Below, one piece after another: positions 27,132 through 36,158 of a stretch of DNA of 64,000 nt (position 1 is the first letter of the stretch; each line of letters opens with the position of its first letter). Source of the stretch: Streptomyces camponoticapitis. GTDB lineage: Bacteria; Actinomycetota; Actinomycetes; Streptomycetales; Streptomycetaceae. The stretch is from NCBI RefSeq assembly GCF_014646115.1, contig NZ_BMMV01000022.1, positions 1-64,000 on the forward strand, given 5' to 3'. A program made the position numbers and the translations under genes. The notes below the pieces were generated by a model. The model saw nothing but the letters and a program-made list of their open reading frames with translations. It had not been told where the DNA came from and did no database searches.

Positions 27132-28604
27132 ATGAACGTGCCCATCACCCGTAGAGACTTCTCCAAGACCTCAGCCGGCGCGGGGCTCACCCTCGTCGGT
27201 ACCGCCGGTGTCCTCTCCACCGCCGGCGCGTACGCCTACGCGGACGAGAACGCGGACGCCGCCGCGGCCGGGGACCAGGAGCGGGAGGCCCGCTCCTCCC
27301 AGGCCCTGGGCGGCGGGACCGGGTACGGCCCCCTGATCGACGACCCGAACGGGCTGGTCGCGCTGCCCGCCGGGTTCTCGTACAAGGTCATCACCCACGC
27401 CGGTGTCACCAGGCTCGACAGTGGCGAGCCCACGCCGAACAGCCACGACGGCACGGCCACCTTCCCGGGCACCCGCGGCTCCACACTCCTGGTCACCAAC
27501 CACGAACTCGGCGGCGACCGGGCCGAGGTCGACTTCCCCGTACCTCTCACGCCGGGGCTCGTGTACGACCCCGCAGCCCCCGGCGGCTGCACCGTCGTCG
27601 AGGTCTCCAAGCACGGCGAACGCGTCGCCGAGTGGGTCGGGATCGCCGGCACCCAGGAGAACTGCGCGGGCGGGCGCACCCCCTGGGGCACCTGGCTGAC
27701 CTGCGAGGAGGACACCACCAGGGCCGGTGAGGACGGCATGACCAAGGACCACGGTTATGTCTTCGAGGTGGACCCGTACGACCGTCGCGCCAACCAGCAC
27801 CCCAGGCCCGTCAAGGCGCTCGGCCGGTACGACCACGAGGCCGTCGTCGTCGACACCAGGCGCGGCCACCTGTATCTGACCGAGGACGCCGACGAGCCGA
27901 ACGGCCTGCTGTACCGCTGGACACCGCCGAAGGGCTTCCGTCACGGCCGGGGCAAGCTTCGCGGGCTCTCCGACACCGCCGGAGTGCTGGAGGCCTTCAA
28001 GTGCTTCGACTCCCGGGGCGAATTCGTCGACGACCTCTCCCGCGCCACGAAGGCCGGCACCGTCTACGGCGTCGACTGGGTGACCGTGCCCGACCGCGAC
28101 GCCAGGACCGTGCCGGTGCGCGAGCAGTTCACGGACACTCAGGTCACGCGGGCCCGCAAGCTGGAGGGCATGTGGTGGGCCGACGGCGGCGCGTACGTCG
28201 TCTCCTCCTACGCGCGTGAGGAGAGTCCCGTACAGCACGACGGCCAGGTGTGGTTCTACGACCCGGCCCGCCGCAAGCTGACCCTGAAGCTGATCCTGGG
28301 CGTCAACCAGGACCCGTCGAAGGACGGCGCCCTCGACGGCCCGGACAACATCACGGTCTCCCCGTACGGCGGTGTGATCCTGGCCGAGGACGGCGAGGGC
28401 GTCCAGCATCTGTTCGGCGCGACGGACGAGGGCAGGACGTACCCGATCGCCCGCAACGAACTGAACGAAGGCACCGCCGAGGAACCCGAGTACAGCGAGT
28501 TCGCCGGTGTGGTCTTCTCGCCCGACGGCAGGACGCTGTACGCGAGCATCCAGAGCCCCGGCATCCAGCTGGCCATCACCGGCCCCTGGCGCCACCAGCG
28601 CTGA
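27132..28604 (+). CDS. PhoX-like (DUF839) alkaline phosphatase, Tat-exported
   Basis: A 490-residue secreted protein with a Tat signal (ITRRDFSKTSAGAGLTLVGTA). The remainder is DUF839/PhoX: GLVALPAGFSYKVITHAG, NHELGG, WGTWLTCEEDT, YGWVFEVDP-like sequence (HGYVFEVDPYD), ALGRYDHEAVVVD, YLTEDADE and PDNITVSPYGGVILAEDG. PhoX enzymes are calcium- and iron-dependent phosphomonoesterases that release phosphate outside the cell; several metal-ligand acidic residues are visible (NHE, CEED, DHEAV, TEDAD). A PHO box 59 bp upstream supports phosphate-starvation control. ATG at 27132 with CAGGAG upstream. Monocistronic, with a hairpin after the stop. Confidence 0.88.
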   Translation: MNVPITRRDFSKTSAGAGLTLVGTAGVLSTAGAYAYADENADAAAAGDQEREARSSQALGGGTGYGPLIDDPNGLVALPAGFSYKVITHAGVTRLDSGEPTPNSHDGTATFPGTRGSTLLVTNHELGGDRAEVDFPVPLTPGLVYDPAAPGGCTVVEVSKHGERVAEWVGIAGTQENCAGGRTPWGTWLTCEEDTTRAGEDGMTKDHGYVFEVDPYDRRANQHPRPVKALGRYDHEAVVVDTRRGHLYLTEDADEPNGLLYRWTPPKGFRHGRGKLRGLSDTAGVLEAFKCFDSRGEFVDDLSRATKAGTVYGVDWVTVPDRDARTVPVREQFTDTQVTRARKLEGMWWADGGAYVVSSYAREESPVQHDGQVWFYDPARRKLTLKLILGVNQDPSKDGALDGPDNITVSPYGGVILAEDGEGVQHLFGATDEGRTYPIARNELNEGTAEEPEYSEFAGVVFSPDGRTLYASIQSPGIQLAITGPWRHQR

Positions 28605-28620
28605 CGGTCCCCGCCGCGCA

Positions 28621-28652
28621 CGGCCGCGCCCCGGTCCTCCGGGGCGTGGCCG
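28621..28652 (+). terminator. phoX-like gene terminator
   Basis: A 14-bp stem with one mismatch (28621-28634 with 28639-28652) and loop TCCT, 16 bp after the stop. It runs into four tandem CGTGGC hexamers (28645-28668). The converging LysR gene ends at 28679. Confidence 0.55.
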
Positions 28653-28678
28653 TGGCCGTGGCCGTGGCCGTCACGAGG

Positions 28679-29605
28679 TCACCCCGGGGCCATGCGTGTC
28701 AGCCCCAGCAGGTCGCGGGCCGGTCCGCTCGGGCGGTGCCCCATGGGCCAGACGGCACGCAGCTCGCGCCGCAACCGGATGCCCGCCACCTCCACCTCCG
28801 TCAGCCGGCGCGATGCCAGCTCCTCCCTCACGGCGAGTTCGCTGAGCACCGAGGGCCCGGCTCCGCTCACCACCGCCGCCTTGACCGCCGTCGTCGAGGA
28901 AAGTTCGAGCAGCGGCTCGGCGGGACCTCCGTAGGAGGCGAGCGCCGCGTCGAGCACCTGCCGGGTGCCCGAGCCCTCCTCACGGAGGATCAGCGGGGCG
29001 GCGGCCAGTTCGGCGGGGGTCAGAGCCGTACGCCGGTCGCCCCACGGGTGCGCCGGCGCCACCACGACCACCAGCCGGTCGCGTCCGATCACGGTGCCGT
29101 CCAGCCCGCCGGGCACGGCCAGGCCCTCCACGAAGCCGATGTCCGCCTCGCCGCCGATCAGCCGCGCGGCGACGGCGCCCGAGTTTCCCGCCAGGAGCGA
29201 GACGGCCGTGTCCGGCCGGGCCGTGCGCAGCGCGATGAGCCAGCCGGGCAGCAGGTACTCCGCGATGGTCATGCTCGCCGCGACCCGCAGCCGTGAGTCG
29301 CGCCGGTCACGCAGCGCCTGCGCGCCCGCGTCGAACGCCTCGGCCGCCTCCATGATCCGACGCGCCCAGTCCGTGACGAGCGCGCCGGCGCCGGTGAGCC
29401 GGGAGCCGCTGGGCGACCGGTCGAAGAGGCTGACGCCGAGCTGCCGTTCGACGGACCGTATCCGGCTGCTCGCCGCCGGCTGGCTGATGCCCAGCTCCCG
29501 GGCGGCCCCGCCCATGCTGCCGTGCCGGGCGACCGCGATGAGCAGTTCCAGTGCGCCCAGCTCGGGCACCCGGTGGGCGAGGGTCGGAGCAGGCTCATCG
29601 GTCAT
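28679..29605 (-). CDS. LysR family transcriptional regulator
   Basis: A 308-residue LysR regulator. The winged helix-turn-helix occupies about residues 17-76 (LGALELLIAVARHGSMGGAARELGISQPAASSRIRSVERQLG). The co-inducer domain begins near residue 105 (RLRVAASMTIAEYLLPGWLIALRTARPDTAVSLL) in the CysB/CbbR-like type 2 periplasmic-binding fold. It is divergent from a TDT-family transporter, the usual arrangement for a LysR protein and its target, so it probably controls that transporter and itself. ATG at 29605. The ligand is unknown. Only about 70 bp separates the two starts, and I do not see a clear T-N11-A motif with confidence. Confidence 0.88.
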   Translation of the reverse strand: MTDEPAPTLAHRVPELGALELLIAVARHGSMGGAARELGISQPAASSRIRSVERQLGVSLFDRSPSGSRLTGAGALVTDWARRIMEAAEAFDAGAQALRDRRDSRLRVAASMTIAEYLLPGWLIALRTARPDTAVSLLAGNSGAVAARLIGGEADIGFVEGLAVPGGLDGTVIGRDRLVVVVAPAHPWGDRRTALTPAELAAAPLILREEGSGTRQVLDAALASYGGPAEPLLELSSTTAVKAAVVSGAGPSVLSELAVREELASRRLTEVEVAGIRLRRELRAVWPMGHRPSGPARDLLGLTRMAPG

Positions 29606-29675
29606 ATACGCAGGTTATGGCCTCATAGCATGAAGGGGCCTGGTGGGGAGGGCACGGAGCGAGGAGGGTGCGGGT

Positions 29676-30872
29676 ATGCCCAGCCTCGCTCCGACCGCCC
29701 CCGCCGTCCCCACCATGGTGAACGCGCGGATGAAGCCGACCGCGCGGAAGGACCACCGGCGCTTCCCGGCGCTGCGCCATGTCGGACCCAACTGGTACGC
29801 GAGTGTGATGGGGACCGCGATCGTCGCGAGCGCGGGCGCCGCACTCCCCTGGGGCCCGTCCCCCGCCGCCGCGCCGCGCGCCTTCGGCGTCGCCGTGTGG
29901 GCGCTGTCGGCGCTGATGCTCCTGCTCGTCCTGGCCGCCCGCGCCGGGCACTGGATCCACCACCGGGACCGGGCACGGGCCCAGCTGCTCGACCCCGCCG
30001 TGGCACCTTTCCACGGATGCCTCGCGATGGCCCTGCTCGCGGTCGGCGGGGCCACCCTCGCCGTGGGCCGTCATGCCATCGGCGAGCGCGCGGCCGTGGC
30101 CGTGGACGCCGTGCTCTTCTCGGCCGGCACGCTCGCCGGCCTGGCGGCGGCGGTGGGCATCCCGTATCTGATGGTGGTCCGCCACCGCGTACGGCCCGCC
30201 GACGCGTCCCCGGTGTGGCTGCTGCCGGTGGTGGCACCCATGGTGTCGGCGGCCCTCGGCCCGGCGCTGATCCCGTATCTGCCCGCCGGGCAGTGGCGCG
30301 AGGCGCTGCTGCTTGGCTGTTACGCGCTGTTCGGCCTGAGCCTGCTCGCCACGCTCACCCTGCTGCCGCTGATCTTCGGCCGTCTGGTGGTCCTCGGTCC
30401 CCTGCCCGTCGCCCTGACGCCGGCGCTCTTCCTCGTACTCGGGCCGCTCGGGCAGTCCACGACGGCGGTCGGCCATCTCGCCGACGAGGCGCCCGGCGCG
30501 CTGGGCGCCTCGTCCCCGCACCTCTCGGCGCTGGACGCGTTCGCGGTGCTGTACGGCGTCCCGGTGCTGGGCTTCGCCCTGCTGTGGCTGGCCCTGGCGG
30601 TCGCGATGGTCGTACGTGCCGTACGGCGCGGGATGCCCTTCTCGATGACGTGGTGGGCCTTCACCTTCCCGGTCGGCACCTGTGCGACCGGCGCCGCCGG
30701 GCTGGCCCGTGCCACCGGTCTGACCGCCCTGACCTGGCTTGCGTTCGGCCTGTTCACCGTGCTGACAGCCGCGTGGGCGGTCGCCCTGACCCGTACGGTC
30801 CACGGTCTGGTCAGCGGAGTGCTGCTCGCAGCGCCGCCGGCGCCCCGGCCAGTGACGGTCCGTACCAGGTGA
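29676..30872 (+). CDS. TDT family transporter (TehA/SsuI/Mae1-like)
   Basis: A 398-residue protein with about ten hydrophobic helices of the tellurite-resistance/dicarboxylate transporter family (HVGPNWYASVMGTAIVASAGAALP at the N-terminus; MTWWAFTFPVGTCATGAAGLA near the C-terminus). Family members export sulfite, malate or other small anions; the substrate cannot be told from sequence. The start is ATG at 29676 with AGGAGGG upstream rather than the GTG at 29643. It is divergent from a LysR gene that probably regulates it. Its last 62 bp overlap the convergent BtuF-like gene. Confidence 0.82.
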   Translation: MPSLAPTAPAVPTMVNARMKPTARKDHRRFPALRHVGPNWYASVMGTAIVASAGAALPWGPSPAAAPRAFGVAVWALSALMLLLVLAARAGHWIHHRDRARAQLLDPAVAPFHGCLAMALLAVGGATLAVGRHAIGERAAVAVDAVLFSAGTLAGLAAAVGIPYLMVVRHRVRPADASPVWLLPVVAPMVSAALGPALIPYLPAGQWREALLLGCYALFGLSLLATLTLLPLIFGRLVVLGPLPVALTPALFLVLGPLGQSTTAVGHLADEAPGALGASSPHLSALDAFAVLYGVPVLGFALLWLALAVAMVVRAVRRGMPFSMTWWAFTFPVGTCATGAAGLARATGLTALTWLAFGLFTVLTAAWAVALTRTVHGLVSGVLLAAPPAPRPVTVRTR

Positions 30873-31557
30873 GGTACCGTCCGTCGACCAGCGCCGCCGG
30901 CAGCCCCGGGAAGGCCTCGGGGCCGTCCTCGGCGGTGAAGCGGTACGGCTCGTCGGGCAGGACGACCAGATCGGCCCCCGAGGCCCGCAGCTCGTCCAGC
31001 GGGACACGGGGGTAGCGCTCGGCCCGGTCGCCGTAGACGTTGTGCACGCCGAGCCTGGCGAGCAGATCGCCGGCGAAGGTGTCCCGCCCGAGCACCATCC
31101 ACGGCCTGCGCCAGATCGGTACGACCGCCCGGCGCCCTCCTCCGTACGGAGGGGGCACCTCCGCCCAGGCGTCGCGGGCCTCGTCCAGCCAGCGCGGCAC
31201 CGTGAGCCCGCAGCCGCTCACGAGCATCCGCTCCAGCTCCGCGAATGCCTGGTCGAGGTCGCGCACCTCGGTGACGAGGACCTCGATGCCCGCCGCCCGC
31301 AAGGCCGCCAGATCGGGCTCGCGGTTCTCCTCCTCGTTGGCGACGACGAGGTCGGGGCGGAGCGCCACGATCGCGGCGATGTCGGGATTCTTGGTCCCGC
31401 CGACGCGCACGACATCGAGACCGGCGGGGTGGACGCACCAGTCGGTGGCACCCACCAGCAGTCCGGGCCCGGTGACCGCGACGGCCTCGGTGAGCGAGGG
31501 GACGAGCGAGACGATCCGGCGGCTCCCGGGGCCTGTCCGCACGGCGGGGCCGGCCAC
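30811..31557 (-). CDS. BtuF/FepB-like helical-backbone receptor protein without signal peptide
   Basis: A 248-residue protein of the helical-backbone metal receptor (TroA/BtuF-like) superfamily. RRIVSLVPSLTEAVAVTG, VGATDWCVHPAG, RVGGTKNPDIAAIVALRPDLVVAN and LDELRASGADLVVLPDEPYRF are typical of cobalamin/corrinoid-binding components. It has no signal peptide or lipobox, so it should be cytoplasmic, unlike transporter-associated members. No ABC permease or ATPase is adjacent. Its GTG start abuts the stop of the XRE-cupin regulator (TGAGTG), so the two are co-translated, and the protein may work with it as a cytosolic sensor or carrier. That role is inference. Confidence 0.75.
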   Translation of the reverse strand: MAGPAVRTGPGSRRIVSLVPSLTEAVAVTGPGLLVGATDWCVHPAGLDVVRVGGTKNPDIAAIVALRPDLVVANEEENREPDLAALRAAGIEVLVTEVRDLDQAFAELERMLVSGCGLTVPRWLDEARDAWAEVPPPYGGGRRAVVPIWRRPWMVLGRDTFAGDLLARLGVHNVYGDRAERYPRVPLDELRASGADLVVLPDEPYRFTAEDGPEAFPGLPAALVDGRYLTWYGPSLAGAPAALRAALR

Positions 31558-32106
31558 TCAGCGCCGGGTGTCGAACGTCGCGTCGATGTGCTCGGCGACC
31601 GCGACGACCAGGATGCGGGTGCCGGGCTCGGTGGCGCGCCAGCGGTGCCTGACGCCTCCGGAGAGGTACAGCGTGTCGCCCCGCTCCAAACGGTAGGCCC
31701 GCCCTTCGGCCTCGACCTCCGCCGCACCGTCGGCGATGTACATGACCTCGTCGTTGCGGTGCTGGTACTCGCGCCCGGTGTCCTGCTCGCCGGTGTACTC
31801 CTTGGCATGCAGCTGGTGTCCGCCGCGCGCCACCCTGCGCACGCCGGGGCCGCCGTCGTGCGCCCGGACGACGTCGACGGTGCGCGCCGAGTCCGCGGCG
31901 GCGTGCAGCGCGGCGGTGGTGGTCTCCAGGGCTTCGGCGACCCGCTCCAGCGAGCGGGCGCTCGGCCGTGCGCGTTCGTTCTCGATCTGGCTGAGGAAGG
32001 GAACGGACAGCCCGCTGCGGTCGGCGACGGCCGCCAGCGTCAGCCCGAGGGACCTGCGCCGCCTTCGGACGGCAGCGCCCACCCTGAGCGCTTCCTTGTC
32101 GTCCAT
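31558..32106 (-). CDS. XRE family regulator with C-terminal cupin domain
   Basis: A 182-residue regulator with an N-terminal XRE helix-turn-helix (about residues 9-65; VRRRRRSLGLTLAAVADRSGLSVPFLSQIENERARPSARSLERVAEAL) and a C-terminal cupin (about 100-175) with the metal/ligand-binding motif region EYQHRNDEVMYIADGAAEVEAEG and LERGDTLYLSGGVRHRW. Members often sense small metabolites such as amines, sugars or organic acids. It is the first gene of a two-gene unit with the BtuF-like protein. ATG at 32106. The 271-bp gap upstream holds its promoter and the terminator of the glycine-betaine transporter operon. Confidence 0.85.
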   Translation of the reverse strand: MDDKEALRVGAAVRRRRRSLGLTLAAVADRSGLSVPFLSQIENERARPSARSLERVAEALETTTAALHAAADSARTVDVVRAHDGGPGVRRVARGGHQLHAKEYTGEQDTGREYQHRNDEVMYIADGAAEVEAEGRAYRLERGDTLYLSGGVRHRWRATEPGTRILVVAVAEHIDATFDTRR

Positions 32107-32282
32107 GTCTGGGCTCCCTCCGGCCGGATCGTCATCTTCTCAGAGTTGACGGCCGCGTAAGGGCGGTCTGTCTCACCCGCCGCCGATCCGTCCCGATCCG
32201 GTTACCGACCCGTAGGGCCACAGCTCCAACGTACGACGCTCAGCGCCGACCGCACCCCCGGAGCGCGATGGCGCGGAAAAAC

Positions 32283-32319
32283 AGCGGGCGGGCACGGTCT
32301 CTCACAGTGCCCGCCCGCT
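32283..32319 (-). terminator. Rho-independent terminator of the glycine betaine transporter operon
   Basis: A perfect 13-bp stem (AGCGGGCGGGCAC at 32283-32295 with 32307-32319) with an 11-base loop, followed on the minus strand by GTTTTTCC. It is the clearest intrinsic terminator in the window. It lies 59 bp after the permease/binding-protein stop. Confidence 0.88.
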
Positions 32320-32377
32320 ACTTTCCGCCACCGCCGTCCGCCACTTCGCCTACGGCGAACCTTCTACGACCGGCGGC

Positions 32378-34999
32378 TCACTGCGGCGCGATCTGGTCCG
32401 CGATGCCCGGGTTCTTGTCCATCCAGGCCTTGACCGCCTCTTCCTCATGTCCTGTGCCGCGCTTCTGGATCTCGTTCTCCAGACCGGCGAGCTGCTGCTC
32501 GCTCAGCTTGAAGTTCTTGAACCACTTGGTCAGCTGCGGGTAGTTCTTGGGGAAGTCCTTGTTGGCCACGGTGCGGATCTCGTCGCCCTCGCCGAACGCC
32601 TTCTCGGGATCCTTCAGCTTGGTCAGCTTGTACTCGTTGTAGGCCCAGTGCGGGGTCCAGAGCATGACCGCGATCGGCTCCTTCTTGCCGTACGCCCGCT
32701 CCAGTTCGGCCAGCATGCCCGGCGTCGAGCTGTCGACGACCTTGTAGTCGCCGTCCAGTCCGTAGCCCGGCAGGACGTCGTTCTTGAGGATGTTCATGGT
32801 CTCGGTGCCTGGCTCGATACCGACGATCCGGCCCTTGAACTCGTCCTGACGGCCCTTCAGATCCTCCAGCGAGTCGACGCCCTTGACGTAACTGGGCACG
32901 GCGATCTCCAGGGACGTCGGCCCGTACCAGGAACCGAGGTCGGAGAGTTTGTCGCCGTACTTGTCCCAGTACTTCTTCTGGGTGTTGGGCAGCCAGCCGT
33001 CGAACTGGACGTCGATCTGCCCCCGGGAGAGCGCGGTGTACATCGGACCGACCTCGAACTGCTTGAGGTTCATCTTGTAGCCCCGGTCCTCCAGCACCGC
33101 CTTCCACAGATACGTGGCCGCGATGTCCTCCTCCCAGGGGAACCAGGCGACCTCGATGGGCCGTTCACGCTCGTCCTTGCCGTTCGCGCCCTTGCTGACA
33201 CCGGAGACGGGGGTCCACTTGTCGGCCAGCCCGGGGTTGTCCTTCAGCCAGGCGCGTACGGCGTCCTGCTCCTTGCCCTTGCCGGCGCCCTGGATCTCCG
33301 CCTCGAGACTGGTGAGCTGATCCTCGGTCATCTCGAAGTTCTTGAGCCACTTGGCGACGCTCGGGTTGTCGGCGGAGAAGCCCTTGCGGGCCAGAGTGTG
33401 CACGCCGTCGCCCTTGCCCCAGGTCCCCTTGGGGTCCTTGAGCTTCTTCAGGTCGTAGGTGTTGTACGCCCAGTGCGGGGACCAGAGCGTGACGACGACC
33501 GGTTCCTTCTTCTCGTACGCGCGCTTCAGCTCGGCCAGCATGCCGGGTGTGGAGCCGTCGACGACCTTGTACTCGCCTTCGAGGCCGTACTCCCCCAGAA
33601 CCTTGTCCTTGAGGATGCCCATCTCGCCCGCGCTGGGCTCGATGCCGATGATCCGGCCCTTGAACTGGTCCGCCTTGCCCTTGAGATCCGCCAGGGAGTC
33701 CACGCCCTTCACGTAACCGGGCACGGACAGCTCCAGGGACGTCTCGCCGTACCAGGAGCCCATGTCCTCCAGCTTGTCCTGGTACTTGGCCCAGTAGGTG
33801 GCGTGGGTGGTCGGCAGCCAGGAGTCGGTCTGGATGTCGATCTGGCCGTTCGCCTGGCCGGTGTAGAGCGCCCCGGCCTCGTACTGGGTGGCCTCGACCT
33901 CGTAGCCGCGCTGCTCCAACAGCTCCTTCCAGAGGAAGGTGGAGGCGATTCCCTCGTCCCAGGGGATGTAGCCCATGCTGATCTTCTTGCCCTGGCCGAC
34001 ATCGCCTCCGCTAGCGACCGTCGAGCTCTTGTCGCCGCCGAAGATGCTCATGCCGCCGGCGACGAGCGCCAGTACGACCACGCCGACGACGGCGACCGAG
34101 GGACGCGGACGGTGGTCCCAGATCTTGAACGAACCGCTCAGCGCACGCGCCTTGGCCAGCGCGCGGCGGCCCACCGGTGAGACGTGCCGGCCGAGCGCGC
34201 CGGTCATCCGGTCGAGGTACATCGCCAGGATGACGATGGAGACGCCCGCCTCGAAGCCGAGGCCGATGTCGACGTTGCCGATGGCGCGGTAGACGGCGCC
34301 GCCGAGGCCGCCGCCGCCGACCATGCCCGCGATGACGACCATCGAGAGGCCGAGCATGATCACCTGGTTGATACCGGCCATGATCGTGGGGAGCGCGAGC
34401 GGGAGCTGGACGCGCAACAGGGTGTTGCGCGGGCTGGTGCCGAACGCCTCGGCGGCCTCGACCAGTTCGGCGTCGACCTGCCGGATGCCCAGCTCGGTCA
34501 TACGGACGCCGGGCGGCAGGGCGAAGATGATCGTGGCGATGATGCCGGGCACCACGCCGACGCCGAAGAAGATGATGCCGGGGATCAGATAGACCATCGC
34601 GGGCATCGTCTGCATGAAGTCGAGCACGGGCCGGATGACGGCGCTGACGGTGGCCGAGCGGGAGGCCCAGACACCGAGCGGCACCGCGACGACCAGGATG
34701 ACGATCGTGGCGACGAGCACCAGCGAGAGCGTCGACATCGCGAGTTCCCACAGCTCGATCGAGTCGATGAGCGCGAACCCGGCGAAGGCGAGAACGGCGG
34801 CGAGCAGTCCGCGCAGCCACCAGGCGAGCACGGCCATGATGCCGGCGAGGACAAGCGGTTCGGGGCCGCTCAGCACCGCGTCGACGGCGTCGTACATACC
34901 GGTGACGAGCGAGCTGATGGCATCGAACAGCCAGGAGAGATGGCGCTGGAGGAAGTCGACCCCGCTGTCGACCCACTCGCCGAGCGGGAGCCTAGGCAC
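32378..34999 (-). CDS. glycine betaine/proline ABC transporter: permease fused to two tandem substrate-binding domains
   Basis: An 873-residue fusion. Residues about 50-270 form the ABC permease domain, with the EAA loop VEAAEAFGTSPRNTLLRVQLP (near 180-200). A further helix at about 300-320 leads to the outside. Two homologous OpuAC-type binding domains follow: domain 1 at about 340-600 (MGYIPWDEGIASTFLWKELL) and domain 2 at about 615-873 (VAWFPWEEDIAATYLWKAVL). Both keep the repeated tryptophans and PSYVKGVDSL / STPGMLAELxRAY / WTPHWAYN motifs that cage quaternary ammonium groups. It imports compatible solutes under osmotic stress. It overlaps the ATPase gene by 8 bp. Most OpuABC fusions have one binding domain, so the duplication is notable. 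Confidence 0.92.
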   Translation of the reverse strand: MPRLPLGEWVDSGVDFLQRHLSWLFDAISSLVTGMYDAVDAVLSGPEPLVLAGIMAVLAWWLRGLLAAVLAFAGFALIDSIELWELAMSTLSLVLVATIVILVVAVPLGVWASRSATVSAVIRPVLDFMQTMPAMVYLIPGIIFFGVGVVPGIIATIIFALPPGVRMTELGIRQVDAELVEAAEAFGTSPRNTLLRVQLPLALPTIMAGINQVIMLGLSMVVIAGMVGGGGLGGAVYRAIGNVDIGLGFEAGVSIVILAMYLDRMTGALGRHVSPVGRRALAKARALSGSFKIWDHRPRPSVAVVGVVVLALVAGGMSIFGGDKSSTVASGGDVGQGKKISMGYIPWDEGIASTFLWKELLEQRGYEVEATQYEAGALYTGQANGQIDIQTDSWLPTTHATYWAKYQDKLEDMGSWYGETSLELSVPGYVKGVDSLADLKGKADQFKGRIIGIEPSAGEMGILKDKVLGEYGLEGEYKVVDGSTPGMLAELKRAYEKKEPVVVTLWSPHWAYNTYDLKKLKDPKGTWGKGDGVHTLARKGFSADNPSVAKWLKNFEMTEDQLTSLEAEIQGAGKGKEQDAVRAWLKDNPGLADKWTPVSGVSKGANGKDERERPIEVAWFPWEEDIAATYLWKAVLEDRGYKMNLKQFEVGPMYTALSRGQIDVQFDGWLPNTQKKYWDKYGDKLSDLGSWYGPTSLEIAVPSYVKGVDSLEDLKGRQDEFKGRIVGIEPGTETMNILKNDVLPGYGLDGDYKVVDSSTPGMLAELERAYGKKEPIAVMLWTPHWAYNEYKLTKLKDPEKAFGEGDEIRTVANKDFPKNYPQLTKWFKNFKLSEQQLAGLENEIQKRGTGHEEEAVKAWMDKNPGIADQIAPQ

Positions 35000-36158
35000 T
35001 GGCCGCCTCCTTACCGAGGGACAGTGCCGGGGCGCCGCCGGTGACGGGCGCCGAGGCGTCCGCGGCCACGGACGCCGGCGCCTCGGCGGGCGTCATCGGC
35101 TCGCCGAGTACGGCGAGCAGCCTGGCGCGCGGCACGACCCCGACGAGCCGCCCCTCCTCGTCGACCACGGCCACCGGGACCGAGCTGGTCGAGCAGGGGG
35201 TGAACAGCTCGATGATCGGGGTGCTCGCGGTCACGGTGGCGGGCGCCGCCGCGAGCACGTCCTCGTCCGTACGCAGTTCCTGGCCGCCCTCCGTACGGAG
35301 GCCGTGGGCGGTGTCGGAGTCCGCCATGATCGCGCCGGCGGTCAGGACGCGCGAGCGGTCGACGTCCTGGGTGAAGGAGGCAACGTAGTCGTTGGCCGGG
35401 GTGACGAGGATGTCCTCGGCGGTGCCCATCTGGACGATCTCGCCGTCGCGCATCACGGCGATCCGGTCGCCGAGCCGCATGGCCTCGTTGAGGTCGTGGG
35501 TGATGAAGACGATGGTCTTCTTCAGCCGCTTCTGGAGTTCCAGGAGCTGGTCCTGCATGTCACGGCGGATCAGCGGGTCGAGCGCGCTGAAGGACTCGTC
35601 CATGAGCAGCAGATCCGCGTCGGTGGCCAGTGCGCGGGCCAGGCCCACACGCTGCTGCATACCGCCGGACAGCTCGTCGGGCCAGGCCTTCTCCCAGCCG
35701 GCCAGGCCCGCGAGCTCCAGCGCCTCGGTGGCGCGCTTGTTCCGTGCGGCACGTGGGACACCCTGGACCTCCAGTCCGTATCCCGCGTTCTCCAGCACGC
35801 TGCGGTGCGGGAAGAGCGCGAAGTGCTGGAAGACCATGCTGATCTTGGTGGAGCGCACCGTGCGCAGCTCGGCCGCGCTCAGGGCGGTCAGATCCTGGCC
35901 GTCGAAGAGCACCCGCCCGGCCGTCGGCTCCAGGAGTCCGTTGAGCATGCGCAGCAAGGTGGACTTGCCGGATCCGGAGAGTCCCATCACGACGAATATC
36001 TGACCGGGGTCGACGGAGAACGAGGCGTCGATCACCGCTGCGGTCGTACCTTCGGCGCGCAACTCCTCGCGGTCCGTGCCGCTTTCGAGCTTCTTCACCG
36101 CTTCATCGGGTCGTGCGCCGAATACCTTGTACAGGTGTTCCGCCTGCAGCCTGGACAC
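34992..36158 (-). CDS. glycine betaine/proline ABC transporter ATPase with CBS region
   Basis: A 388-residue ATPase of the OpuAA/ProV type. N-terminal SRLQAEHLYKVFGARPDEAVKKLE is family specific. Walker A is VMGLSGSGKST, the signature region LSGGMQQRVGLARALA, Walker B LLLMDESFSALDPL, and the H loop VFITHDLNEAM. A C-terminal CBS-like segment (from about residue 290; SRVLTAGAIM ... VPVAVVDEEGRLVGVVPRARLL) probably senses ionic strength, as in OpuA of lactococci. The start chosen is GTG at 36158, preceded by GTGAGG; the open frame extends to 36287 without homology. First gene of a two-gene operon with the fused permease. The 263-bp upstream gap holds its promoter and an 11-bp palindrome. Confidence 0.92.
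   Translation of the reverse strand: MSRLQAEHLYKVFGARPDEAVKKLESGTDREELRAEGTTAAVIDASFSVDPGQIFVVMGLSGSGKSTLLRMLNGLLEPTAGRVLFDGQDLTALSAAELRTVRSTKISMVFQHFALFPHRSVLENAGYGLEVQGVPRAARNKRATEALELAGLAGWEKAWPDELSGGMQQRVGLARALATDADLLLMDESFSALDPLIRRDMQDQLLELQKRLKKTIVFITHDLNEAMRLGDRIAVMRDGEIVQMGTAEDILVTPANDYVASFTQDVDRSRVLTAGAIMADSDTAHGLRTEGGQELRTDEDVLAAAPATVTASTPIIELFTPCSTSSVPVAVVDEEGRLVGVVPRARLLAVLGEPMTPAEAPASVAADASAPVTGGAPALSLGKEAASA

Noticed and set aside
29676..30872. Tellurite-resistance gene
   Set aside because: The TDT family name is historical; nothing in the sequence or neighbours indicates tellurite.
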